Of a stretch of DNA of 64,000 nt, positions 1-8,186 are shown piece after piece. The stretch is taken from positions 476,027 to 540,026 of the forward strand of contig NZ_PCQD01000002.1 of the NCBI RefSeq assembly GCF_002979975.1, given 5' to 3'. The position numbers and the translations under genes are program-made. The stretch's first letter is position 1. The number at the start of each line of letters is the position of its first letter. The notes under the pieces were generated by a model. The model worked only from the letters and a program-made list of their open reading frames with translations. It had not been told where the DNA came from and ran no database searches. Origin of the DNA: Pseudomonas sp. MYb185. Lineage in GTDB: Bacteria; Pseudomonadota; Gammaproteobacteria; Pseudomonadales; Pseudomonadaceae.

Positions 1-1082
1 GTTTCCTGCAGGGATCCAGCAGGCAACCCCAGCCCGATCTCCATCGCTTCGATTGTCTCCCACCCATCCACCAGCGCATGCTGTGCTGAAGTGATTTCTG
101 GATAAGCGAAAATCTCGGCATCGACGATCAAGTAAGCAGTCTGATCCGGCTGCTCCATGACCATGGAAGCAGTCCGACCATGATACGAATCTTCTGCTAC
201 GAAGCGCTTGCCCAACTTGTTAACCAGAATGCCCTTGATCAATTGTCCAGGTGGATAAATCGATGCCGTGGCGATCACGCCATCCATGGCTGCGGTAGCT
301 GCGCCGATCTGCTGCCCCATAATGATGCCTGATCCATCGGATGAAGGAATTCCCAGAGGCATCGCCGTCTCACTCATCATCGGAATATGCTCAAGCACCA
401 TGTCACTGTTCATGGCAAAACCACCAGTGGCCATGATCACCCCGCGGCGTGCTCCCACTCGCAGGGTACGACCATCCTCGCGAGCTTGAACCCCGACCAC
501 CCGCCCCTGCTCGTTGCGAATGACCGACTGAACCTGACAATCGTATCGCGCTGCCACCCCCAGAGCGTCACTGCGGGCAAGTATCGCCTTCATGGCTACA
601 GCGCCGGCGTTCTCACCCGTACCCGCCACCTTGTGTCCCCGGGGAGCTGGTCGTGCTATCAGTTTATACGGCCAGACCTTCTCATTCCCTGTACTGAAAA
701 GGCATTCGCTGGTATTGAGAAATACCGCTTTACCTTTGTACTCACTCCGCTCAAAAGGTACGCCCAGGGCCTCAAGCCAATTGAAATGTTCCAGGCTGTT
801 GTCACAAAACATCTTTATGGCTTCAGGGTCTTCCGCTTCCGTAGAGGCCATCAAGAATTTGTACATTTCCTCGGCTGTATCGTCATAGCCGAAAAGATTC
901 TGGACCGGCGTACCACCACCTAGATAGAAGATACCAGATGACATTGCACTGGCACCACCACCCCCACTGGCACGCTCCAAGACCAGCACCTCAACGCCCG
1001 CCTCCGCAGCTTCGATGGCTGCACAGGCACCCGCAATACCGTAGCCAACCACAACCACATCCGTTTCAATATCCCAATGCAT
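1..1082 (-). CDS. KstD-like FAD-dependent dehydrogenase, 3' part cut by window edge
   Basis: The reading frame opens at an ATG at 1082 and stays open through the left edge, so about 360 residues of the N-terminal side are visible and the C-terminus lies outside. The start reads MHWDIETDVVVVGYGIAGAC, with a GxGxxG-type dinucleotide fold, then an acidic residue at the end of the second strand (LVLERASGGGG) and SSGIFYLGGG, as in the FAD_binding_2 family that includes 3-ketosteroid dehydrogenases and flavocytochrome c/fumarate reductases. There is no signal peptide, so it should act in the cytoplasm, unlike the Tat-exported relative at 27910-29679. It lies 85 nt downstream of the Rieske gene 1168-2364 and probably ends the same transcript. 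The likely reaction is dehydrogenation next to a ring ketone; the substrate is inferred only from context. Confidence 0.85.
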   Translation of the reverse strand, partial: MHWDIETDVVVVGYGIAGACAAIEAAEAGVEVLVLERASGGGGASAMSSGIFYLGGGTPVQNLFGYDDTAEEMYKFLMASTEAEDPEAIKMFCDNSLEHFNWLEALGVPFERSEYKGKAVFLNTSECLFSTGNEKVWPYKLIARPAPRGHKVAGTGENAGAVAMKAILARSDALGVAARYDCQVQSVIRNEQGRVVGVQAREDGRTLRVGARRGVIMATGGFAMNSDMVLEHIPMMSETAMPLGIPSSDGSGIIMGQQIGAATAAMDGVIATASIYPPGQLIKGILVNKLGKRFVAEDSYHGRTASMVMEQPDQTAYLIVDAEIFAYPEITSAQHALVDGWETIEAMEIGLGLPAGSLQE

Positions 1083-1167
1083 TTTGCTTCTCTTTATCAG
1101 GAGCTGATTCAGCAATATCTCTTCATGCGACTATCGAATAGCCTGCAAGATATCGGAAGAGTGCTTG

Positions 1168-2364
1168 TCAGAGTTCCGGCTGCGTACGCTCTGGATCATC
1201 GCTCAGGTAATACTCGAGCCAGCGGTGGAAATACTGGTTGCCCCGCTCATTCCTGCCAAAGGTCACATGACTGAATGCACCAGACGCCATCCCGTTCTGG
1301 ACCTTGAGCCCCAAGTCGTAATCCTCGGTCTGCACCACATCACGCAACCAGTCCATCATCTCTTCCAACTTCTGAGTGTCTTCCGCTGTCTCCGGCTTAC
1401 GATGATGAATGTAGTGAAGAATGGTGGTGTTCTCTCCTACCGTCGGTCCCGGAATCAATTGGGCAACCTGGGTAATCTCCGGAGCCACAAAAATGGAAGT
1501 ATTGGGAAAGATGGTACGGACAAAGTCATAGCCATCGTTTTCGTGCTTGTATCTTTCATTTTTCGGAACGTCATTCAACTTGGCTATGCTGCGCTGCGGA
1601 AAAGCAATCAGCAGATGCGGCCCGTAGCCGCGAAACTCCATAATATTGGAGTAAGTACGCGCATTGATGGTTTTCGGGTGAGCTGCAGCGAAATGATAGC
1701 CTTCAAGGTAGCCATCATAGGCTACTTTCCAATTAGCACCTTGGATCACCCGCTGGCCGCAATAATGCCAGTCGGCAAAACCCAGACTTTCGATATCCTC
1801 GATCATCCCACCGAGGAACTCTTCGAAGTCCACCTCCACTCCAGGAGTAAGTACAGCGAAGATCAATCCGCCACGCTCATACACTGGCAACTGAGTCAGA
1901 CTCATCGCGGCCTTGTCCACCGCTCCGTAGGTATCCTCGCCGTATACCCGCTGCAAGGAGCCATCATTCCCATAAAGCCAGGCATGGTAGGGGCAGGCGA
2001 ACTTGTCACACTTCCCCTCACCTTCGGCCACTTGCATGCCCCGGTGGGCGCAGGCATTAAGCATGGCCCGCACACTGCCATCCTTGAGCCGTGTCAGCAG
2101 CAGCGGTACACCCAGCAGGTTTTTGGTCTTGTAGAAACCGGGCTCCGGCAGCTCTCCAGACAGACCTACCAACAGGGGCAGGCGCTTGAAAATCTGTTCC
2201 ATCTCCCGCTCCCAGCGTTCCGGATCAGCATAGCTATCGCTGGCGATTCTCATCTGCTGATCAGCCATATCGGTGCTGCGCATTTCCACATGCTCCAGCA
2301 ACCGGGACGCAATCAGATTATACTCTTGTTGTTTTTCCACACTCTTCACGGCCTCTATCCTCAT
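1168..2364 (-). CDS. Rieske-type ring-hydroxylating oxygenase, alpha subunit
   Basis: A 398-residue protein with an N-terminal Rieske [2Fe-2S] domain (C105-x-H107 and C124-x2-H127 in CAHRGM and CPYHAW) and a C-terminal catalytic domain in which YDGYLEGYHFAAAH supplies the two iron-binding histidines H224 and H229. This is the architecture of alpha subunits of aromatic or alicyclic ring hydroxylases and related monooxygenases. It would use O2 plus electrons from a ferredoxin to hydroxylate or dealkylate the substrate in the cytoplasm. No beta subunit and no reductase adjoin it; the only ferredoxin in the window is at 23637-23972. It is the penultimate visible gene of the unit that starts at 9429. 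Family assignment is firm; substrate is not known. Confidence 0.9.
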   Translation of the reverse strand: MRIEAVKSVEKQQEYNLIASRLLEHVEMRSTDMADQQMRIASDSYADPERWEREMEQIFKRLPLLVGLSGELPEPGFYKTKNLLGVPLLLTRLKDGSVRAMLNACAHRGMQVAEGEGKCDKFACPYHAWLYGNDGSLQRVYGEDTYGAVDKAAMSLTQLPVYERGGLIFAVLTPGVEVDFEEFLGGMIEDIESLGFADWHYCGQRVIQGANWKVAYDGYLEGYHFAAAHPKTINARTYSNIMEFRGYGPHLLIAFPQRSIAKLNDVPKNERYKHENDGYDFVRTIFPNTSIFVAPEITQVAQLIPGPTVGENTTILHYIHHRKPETAEDTQKLEEMMDWLRDVVQTEDYDLGLKVQNGMASGAFSHVTFGRNERGNQYFHRWLEYYLSDDPERTQPEL

Positions 2365-2403
2365 GCATGCTTGTTATTTTCACGGGCCAGCATGTTGTTT
2401 TGC

Positions 2404-3423
2404 CTAACGGATCTTCACCAGCAATTTGCCCTTGTGCTGGCCACTGAAAAGACGGGAAAAAACTGATACCGTATTCTCCAGCCCTTCGACCACATCCTCA
2501 TGAAATACCAGATCTCCAGCGGCTATCCATGCTTCGATTTTCTGAATCGCTTCCGGAAAACGGTCCCGATAATTCAGCGCTAGGAATCCCTGCACTGTCA
2601 CGTTCCGTGCCAGTATCTGCCAATAGTTGTAGGGACCAGGCACCGGCGCTTCGGTGTTGTACTGAGCGATAGCACCGCAAAATACAACGCGGGCAAAATT
2701 GTTCAGGTTCATCAGCGCAGCATCCAGTATCGCCCCACCAACATTGTCGAAGAAGATATCCACACCATTCGGGCAGGCTGCCGCGATAGCTGCCGTTAGA
2801 TCCAGGTTGCTGCGATAGTTGATGGCGCCATCAAACCCCAGCTCGTCCACTAGCCAACGGCACTTCTCATCAGAGCCAGCTATACCTACCACCTTGCAAC
2901 CGGCAAGCCGGGCAATCTGCCCAGCAAGGGAACCCACGGTACCGGCTGCAGCGCTGATCAGTACGGTATCCCCAGGGCGGGGTCGCCCCACATCCAACAT
3001 GCCGAAATAGGGCGTCAAGCCCACCGCGCTGTAGATACTCAGATAATGGCTTAGCGGAAAATCAATCTCGGCGTCCACCTTGTATATCTGTGTCGGATCA
3101 GCCAGGGTGTAGTCTTCCCAGCCATTGCAGGCAATGCCGACGGCGTAGTCCCCCACACAGAAGTCCGGATGCCCACTGTCAACAACCTTGCCGAGTGTCG
3201 ACCCGCGGATCGTTTCTCCCAGGGCCAAGGGAGCCGTATAACTCACTTTCTCACTCATCCAGCCCCGGATCGCCGGATCCATGGATAGATAGATATTTTC
3301 AAGTAGAACCTCGCCGCTCTCCACCCGAGGCACAGGTACCTCCCGCAAGCGGATATGCTCCTGACCCGGCACACCAGACGGCCGTTGATGCAGGTACAGT
3401 TGACGATTGATAGCTGGTGACAT
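2404..3423 (-). CDS. NADP-dependent oxidoreductase, CurA/zinc-independent MDR family
   Basis: A 339-residue medium-chain reductase. The opening NRQLYLHQRPSGVP, the SMDPAIRGWM block and the nucleotide-binding stretch ISAAAGTVGSLAGQIA (AxxGxxG) match the family of curcumin reductase CurA, 2-alkenal reductases and prostaglandin reductases, which reduce the C=C of enones with NADPH and need no zinc. The ATG at 3423 is chosen over longer frames because it follows GGGGG six bases upstream, and longer starts (TTG at 3549) would run into the GST gene. It lies 43 nt after the GST and 39 nt before the Rieske gene. Two homologues are at 12302 and 15902; the one at 15902 is the closer by eye. Probable role: saturation or desaturation of a conjugated ketone in the pathway. 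Confidence 0.9.
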   Translation of the reverse strand: MSPAINRQLYLHQRPSGVPGQEHIRLREVPVPRVESGEVLLENIYLSMDPAIRGWMSEKVSYTAPLALGETIRGSTLGKVVDSGHPDFCVGDYAVGIACNGWEDYTLADPTQIYKVDAEIDFPLSHYLSIYSAVGLTPYFGMLDVGRPRPGDTVLISAAAGTVGSLAGQIARLAGCKVVGIAGSDEKCRWLVDELGFDGAINYRSNLDLTAAIAAACPNGVDIFFDNVGGAILDAALMNLNNFARVVFCGAIAQYNTEAPVPGPYNYWQILARNVTVQGFLALNYRDRFPEAIQKIEAWIAAGDLVFHEDVVEGLENTVSVFSRLFSGQHKGKLLVKIR

Positions 3424-3466
3424 GGTTTCCCCCATATTCTTGAATCTGCAGATTCTGACGTCTGGC

Positions 3467-4081
3467 CTATTCAAACGCCTTGCACCAATCTCGCATACGA
3501 AGTACCCATACATGGAGGCGCCGACAGTCCTGCGGTATGGGCTGCCCAACGAGATCGCCGAAATCAGCGAAGCACAGAAGCAGCAGATCCACTACAGTAG
3601 GCCGCTTCCCACAGATGAATACAGCCTCCCCAAGCTGCGCCTCCAACCAGCGCCATCCATGTGCAGCCTCCTGCTTGTAGCGCTCGGAGACCTCCGGATA
3701 GCAGGCGACCCGGTTCTTAAACATCTCTAGCCCCTCTGCCCCGCGAAAACCTGCGGTCATCGGGTGCACTATCATTTGATCCACCCGGCGCCACCACATG
3801 CGTGCCTGAGCACGCTCTCGCGCATCGCTACCAATCAACACAGGCTGGGGACAATGCTCTTCCAGGTATTCGCAGATAGCCATCGTCTCGGCTATACGTG
3901 TTCCATCCTCCAACTCCAACACGGGCGTGGTACCGGTGGGGTTGATTGCCAGATAGGCTGGCTGACGGTTTTCCCCCGCCATGATGTCAATCTCGACCAG
4001 AGGCAGGGATAAACCCTTCGCTGTCGCAAACAAACGAACCAGACGTGGGTTCGGTCCTATCGAGTGATACAGCTTCATCAT
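3467..4081 (-). CDS. Glutathione S-transferase family protein
   Basis: A 204-residue protein with an N-terminal thioredoxin-fold domain (MMKLYHSIGPNPRLVR, cis-Pro in NPTGTTPVLELEDG, then IAETMAICEYLEE contacting glutathione) and a helical C-terminal domain. The length is typical of soluble bacterial GSTs. A ribosome site GGGAGAAGA precedes the ATG. It is 27 nt downstream of the SDR at 4109-4867 and inside the same unit. In catabolic operons such enzymes remove an ether, halide or epoxide, isomerise a double bond, or detoxify reactive enones; which applies here cannot be told. The usual glutathione-contact pair reads ET rather than ES, a common variation. Confidence 0.85.
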   Translation of the reverse strand: MMKLYHSIGPNPRLVRLFATAKGLSLPLVEIDIMAGENRQPAYLAINPTGTTPVLELEDGTRIAETMAICEYLEEHCPQPVLIGSDARERAQARMWWRRVDQMIVHPMTAGFRGAEGLEMFKNRVACYPEVSERYKQEAAHGWRWLEAQLGEAVFICGKRPTVVDLLLLCFADFGDLVGQPIPQDCRRLHVWVLRMRDWCKAFE

Positions 4082-4108
4082 TCTTCTCCCTGTCTCCAGT
4101 CTATGGCA

Positions 4109-4867
4109 TCAGAACTGCACACGCTTGGTGTAGCCGCCATCGATCACCACGTTGGTGCCGGTGATGTAGGATGCTGCCGGGCTGGACAGAAAGACCACCG
4201 TGCGGGCTACATCATTGGGCTCACCGAAACGGCCCAGGGCCATCTGCGCCAGAGTCTGATCGTAGAACTCCGGCATCGCTTCCTTGATCGCAGACCAGTT
4301 ACCGCCCGGATACTCGATCGGGCCGGGAGATACCATGTTCACACGGACTTTCTTCGCACCCCAGGCCTGGGACAGTTGCTTGCCGTAGGTGATCATCGCC
4401 GCCTTGATCGCATTGAACGCCTGGGGAATGATGAAGGTTTCGATTGCAGCGGTGCTGGACATCAGGATCACCGAGCCCTCACCACTGGCACTCAAATGCT
4501 CCTCCAGCATTTCACAACCAATGACCGCTCCCATCATGTCCAGGCGGAAGGTCATCTCCCAATCAGTGGTGCCTTGGGCGCCAGAGGAGCTGGCGTTATG
4601 AATGAAGATGTCACAACCGCCCAGCCGCTCCGCCGCCGAGACCAGCCATTTCCTATATGCCTCGGTGTCGTTCATATCGAACGCATCGCCGAATACCGTC
4701 ACCCCGTGAGCTTCCAACACCTTGACGGTTTCCGCGACCCGCGCGGCATCACGAGAGAAGAATGCGATATCGCAACCTTCGGCAGCGTACAGTTCCAATG
4801 CCGCGCGCCCCAGACCACGGCTGCCGCCATTGATGATGACTTTCTTTCCACGCAGACCTAATTCCAT
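4109..4867 (-). CDS. SDR-family protein with Phe in place of the catalytic Tyr
   Basis: A 252-residue Rossmann protein with the cofactor motif NGGSRGLG at 13-20, HNAS at 90-93 in place of NNAG, and SST at 137-139. The YxxxK active site reads FNAIK: residue 151 is Phe (codon TTC on the minus strand), Lys155 is kept. The rest is full-length and undamaged, and the C-terminal GGYTKRVQF end is normal, so this is not decay by frameshift. Some atypical SDRs act without the tyrosine or have become binding proteins. AGGAG precedes the ATG. It sits between the ThuA-like gene and the GST with gaps of 35 and 27 nt, within the unit led by YCF48. Confidence 0.88.
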   Translation of the reverse strand: MELGLRGKKVIINGGSRGLGRAALELYAAEGCDIAFFSRDAARVAETVKVLEAHGVTVFGDAFDMNDTEAYRKWLVSAAERLGGCDIFIHNASSSGAQGTTDWEMTFRLDMMGAVIGCEMLEEHLSASGEGSVILMSSTAAIETFIIPQAFNAIKAAMITYGKQLSQAWGAKKVRVNMVSPGPIEYPGGNWSAIKEAMPEFYDQTLAQMALGRFGEPNDVARTVVFLSSPAASYITGTNVVIDGGYTKRVQF

Positions 4868-4902
4868 GACACTCTCCTGAATGCATCTCGTTGTTGTAGA
4901 AA

Positions 4903-5676
4903 TCAGTTATTACGCTCGCACGCCGGCTCGCTGGCCCAAGCCAGACCGCGACGCAGCAGTTCATAGAACACTGGCGACTCCCATGAACACCGGTCCACAT
5001 CGGGCCAGTAGTCCATCAGTGGCCGGAGATCGTAGTGTCCCCGGCAATGCCCCAGCGTCAGGTACAGCACCCCTCCTTTGCCAAGCGCACGGCGATACAA
5101 CACCGGATGCCTCTCGGGCAGCCATTGATCGCGTACAAAACCGGGAGTTTCACCTTCAAACTCGATATCCAGCAGAACATCGATATCAGCACACTGATCT
5201 ACCAGGTACTGCTCATCGACCACTTCAAAGTCCTCTATACCTTGCACCAGAGGATCCTCCGGCTTTGCTACCCGTACCATGAAGGGGCCGATAGGAGGAT
5301 GAGAGGCGAACTGGGTACCGAGCGTCTCCATGAAATGACTGGCCCAATCGGGTGTGTCCACCAGCCCGCTGTCCAGGAAGCGCAGAATGGAGTTAGTGCC
5401 ATGCAGCGCATACCAACGCCCCCCCTGCTCCAACCAGGAGCGCAGCGCCTGTTGCTGGTCGAGACTCGGAATCACCTCACAGGTATAGGTCACCAGAAAA
5501 TCAGCATTCTGGATCGCCTCCATATTCGAGTAGTCCTCGAAAACCCTCACCCTGAAACGCTCATTCTCAGCCAACAGTTTGAGCAGCTCGAGCCGGGCGA
5601 AATCGATATCGTGGTACTTGCCTGCAGCAATCAATACACAATCAATTCTGCCTGTTTGTTTTATATCCAAGGTCAT
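4903..5676 (-). CDS. ThuA-like domain protein
   Basis: A 257-residue protein with a glutamine-amidotransferase-like fold of the ThuA group: an N-terminal CVLIAAGKYHDIDFAR, a central strand YTCEVIPSLDQQQALRSWLEQGGRWYALHG, and a C-terminal GKGGVLYLTLGH. ThuA proteins are best known from trehalose utilisation, but the fold also occurs in catabolic clusters with no sugar link. No substrate can be read from the sequence. The ATG at 5676 is preferred to a TTG at 5685 because AGGA stands ten bases upstream. It follows the RND transporter gene by about 75 nt and precedes the Phe-SDR by 35 nt. Confidence 0.75.
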   Translation of the reverse strand: MTLDIKQTGRIDCVLIAAGKYHDIDFARLELLKLLAENERFRVRVFEDYSNMEAIQNADFLVTYTCEVIPSLDQQQALRSWLEQGGRWYALHGTNSILRFLDSGLVDTPDWASHFMETLGTQFASHPPIGPFMVRVAKPEDPLVQGIEDFEVVDEQYLVDQCADIDVLLDIEFEGETPGFVRDQWLPERHPVLYRRALGKGGVLYLTLGHCRGHYDLRPLMDYWPDVDRCSWESPVFYELLRRGLAWASEPACERNN

Positions 5677-5750
5677 AGATGACAATCCTATTATTTTGAT
5701 CCCGACTCCTCCTTCATGGATCGGAGCCGAATTATTTCAATAGCAGGCCA

Positions 5751-8186
5751 TCAAGCCGCACCGCCAGCCAAGGCAGCCGCTTTAGTCTCTTCAGCCGTCA
5801 AGGCTGGCTTGGCAGTATTGTTGCGAAGCAGGAAGTGCGACAGAGCCGGCACCAAGATCAATGCCCCGACCATGTTCAGCAGGAACATGAAGGTCAACAG
5901 GATCCCCATATCCGCCTGGAACTTGATCGGCGACCAAGCCCAAGTCACCACGCCTGCGGCCAGAGTCACCCCGACCAGCGCCACTACCTTGCCAGTGGTG
6001 GCCAGCGCTTTGCGGTAGGCATCAGCCACCGAGTAGCCCATACGCTGGAATGCCAGCTGGGTACTCAATAGGTAGATCGCATAATCCACCCCAATCCCAA
6101 CCCCTAGCGCCACTACCGGCAGAGTCGCTACCTTGACTCCGATTCCGAGAAACACCATCAGCGCCTCGGCCAGCATCGAAGTCAGGATCAATGGCACCAA
6201 AGCGACAATCACCGCCCTCCAGCTTCTAAACGTGATCAGGCACAGCAGCGCCACCGCTGCATAGACGTATAACAGCATCTTGCGGTTCGCTTCCCGGACG
6301 ACGATGTTCGTCGCCGCATCCACTCCGGCATTACCGGCTGCCAGCAGGAACTGGTAATCCTCGGTGCTGTTTTCCTCAGCAAACGCGCTGGCCGCTTCTA
6401 CGACACGATCCAGCGTGTCGGCCTTGTGATCAGACAGGTAGGCCAGAACCGGCGTCATGCTGCAGCGGGTATTAAGGAACTCCGAGTTCCAGGACACAGC
6501 ATTGCCAATCTGAGCATCAATCAATCCCTGATTGTCACTGACTGTGGCCCATTTCGGGTTACCTTCAAACATACCAGCAGTATAGTTGCGCACCGTGTCG
6601 GCCAGTGAGCCCGTTCGCTGCACCCCCGGCACCTGGGCCAGATGCCAGGAAAGGCGATCCACCTCGATCAAGGTTTCATAACGGCGGCAGCCGTCCTCGG
6701 GAGTTTTGACCATCACCGCAAATACATCGCTGGAAATGCCATAGTGTGAAGTGATGTAGGCATTATCCAGGTTGTAACGTGAGTCTGGACGCAGCTCAGG
6801 CGCGCCTGCATCCAAGTCGCCAATCTGCAGTTTGGTCGACATGTACACACCCCAGGAAAGCAGGATCGCAGCAGCGACAATAGATCCAATCGCCCAGCTT
6901 CGCTGAGTAAAAAGTGCCAGGAAACGCCATAGTACACTTGGTCTGCGCTGATCCACTTCCAGACTACGCTGGGCCGCCTTGGGACTGACACCGATGTAGG
7001 AGAGTAGTACCGGGATCAGGATCAGGTTGGTAAAGATCAGCACACCGACACCGATACTTGCGGTCAATGCCAAATCACGGATAACCGGAATATCAATGAT
7101 CATCAGCACCGCGAAGCCGACCACGTCCGCCAGCAGGGCCGTCAGCCCAGGCAGGAACAATCGCCGGAAGGTGAAACGTGCCGCGACCTCCTTGTGCGTA
7201 CCACGACCGATATCCTGCATGATGCCGTTCATCTTCTGAGCACCATGGCTGACACCGATGGCCACCACCAGGAACGGTACCAGCATGGAGAAAGGATCCA
7301 GATCATAGCCAAGCAACGTCACTGCGCCCAGTTGCCAGATGACCGCAACAATGGAGCATGACAGCACCAGCAGCGAACTCCGCATACAACGGGTATAACT
7401 GTAGATGATCACCACAGCAATGATGGCCGCCGCCAGAAAAAACAGCATGACCAGTTTCAGACCATCGATCAGATCACCAGTGAGCTTGGCAAAACCGATG
7501 ATATAGATATTGACATCATGCTCGGCGCTGTTGATGTATTTCTGCCGAATATCCTCAATGGAATCAGCCAGCACCTTGTAATCGATAAGGTTTCCCTCGG
7601 AATCCTGACCCATCAGTGGAACAACAATCATGCTGGATCGATAGTCATTGGCAACCAGGCTGCCGACCACATCCGCGCGGCCGATATTGATCCGCAGGTT
7701 CCGAATACTACGCGGGCTGCCATCGTAATCGTTGGGCAGTACCGGGCCACCGGTAAACCCTTCCTCGGTAACCTCGGTCCAGCGTACTACGGGGGTAAAA
7801 ATGGATTTCATCCATGGCCGATCCACTCCGGAAAGAATGAATATCTCATCGTTAATGTTTGCCAGCGTCTCCAAATAACTGGCGTTGAATATATTGCCCT
7901 CCCTGGCCTCCACCACGATACGCAGCGAGTCACCAAACCCCCGTAGTTCCTCACGATTTTCCAGGTAATTCTGAATGTATTCGTGACTTTGCGGTAATGT
8001 CTTCTCATAACTTGCACTGACCTTCAGGTCCTTCAAGTGGTAACCGAAGAACACAGTAAGAATCAGGCAGAACAACATCAGAGCCACGCGGTGGTTGAAC
8101 ACTAGCCGCTCGATCACACCACCGGAATTGTGATCAAAATCTTCCAGGCGAGTCCCGGACTGAGTATTGTTATTATTGGGTGACAT
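5751..8186 (-). CDS. RND-superfamily (MMPL/SSD-type) transporter
   Basis: An 811-residue inner-membrane protein with the duplicated RND plan: TM1 at 34-50, a large periplasmic loop, a block of about five TM segments from roughly 250 to 400, then TM7, a second periplasmic loop and a last TM block. GVGIGVDYAIYLL in the second half and VAIGVSHGAQ in the first are the charged TM4/TM10 motifs of the family. Such single-gene RND proteins without a periplasmic adaptor move lipids, sterol-like or other hydrophobic compounds. The start overlaps the end of the YCF48 gene by 14 nt, implying coupled translation. Codons 4-7 hold two overlapping AAnAAnAA motifs (8167-8177), a Crc/Hfq-type mark. Direction of transport is unknown. 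Confidence 0.9.
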   Translation of the reverse strand: MSPNNNNTQSGTRLEDFDHNSGGVIERLVFNHRVALMLFCLILTVFFGYHLKDLKVSASYEKTLPQSHEYIQNYLENREELRGFGDSLRIVVEAREGNIFNASYLETLANINDEIFILSGVDRPWMKSIFTPVVRWTEVTEEGFTGGPVLPNDYDGSPRSIRNLRINIGRADVVGSLVANDYRSSMIVVPLMGQDSEGNLIDYKVLADSIEDIRQKYINSAEHDVNIYIIGFAKLTGDLIDGLKLVMLFFLAAAIIAVVIIYSYTRCMRSSLLVLSCSIVAVIWQLGAVTLLGYDLDPFSMLVPFLVVAIGVSHGAQKMNGIMQDIGRGTHKEVAARFTFRRLFLPGLTALLADVVGFAVLMIIDIPVIRDLALTASIGVGVLIFTNLILIPVLLSYIGVSPKAAQRSLEVDQRRPSVLWRFLALFTQRSWAIGSIVAAAILLSWGVYMSTKLQIGDLDAGAPELRPDSRYNLDNAYITSHYGISSDVFAVMVKTPEDGCRRYETLIEVDRLSWHLAQVPGVQRTGSLADTVRNYTAGMFEGNPKWATVSDNQGLIDAQIGNAVSWNSEFLNTRCSMTPVLAYLSDHKADTLDRVVEAASAFAEENSTEDYQFLLAAGNAGVDAATNIVVREANRKMLLYVYAAVALLCLITFRSWRAVIVALVPLILTSMLAEALMVFLGIGVKVATLPVVALGVGIGVDYAIYLLSTQLAFQRMGYSVADAYRKALATTGKVVALVGVTLAAGVVTWAWSPIKFQADMGILLTFMFLLNMVGALILVPALSHFLLRNNTAKPALTAEETKAAALAGGAA

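Noticed and set aside
2083..2140. GTTTTT inside the Rieske gene as an extra operator copy
   Set aside because: The opposite arm AAAAAC is missing at the required spacing and the position is inside coding sequence.
1165..2466. 433-residue plus-strand open frame
   Set aside because: It is antisense to the Rieske oxygenase with all motifs on the other strand; it has no domain pattern of its own.
3424..3549. Longer N-terminus for the CurA-like protein (TTG at 3549)
   Set aside because: It would overlap the GST gene, lacks a ribosome site, and homologues begin at the NRQLYL block; the ATG at 3423 has a strong ribosome site.
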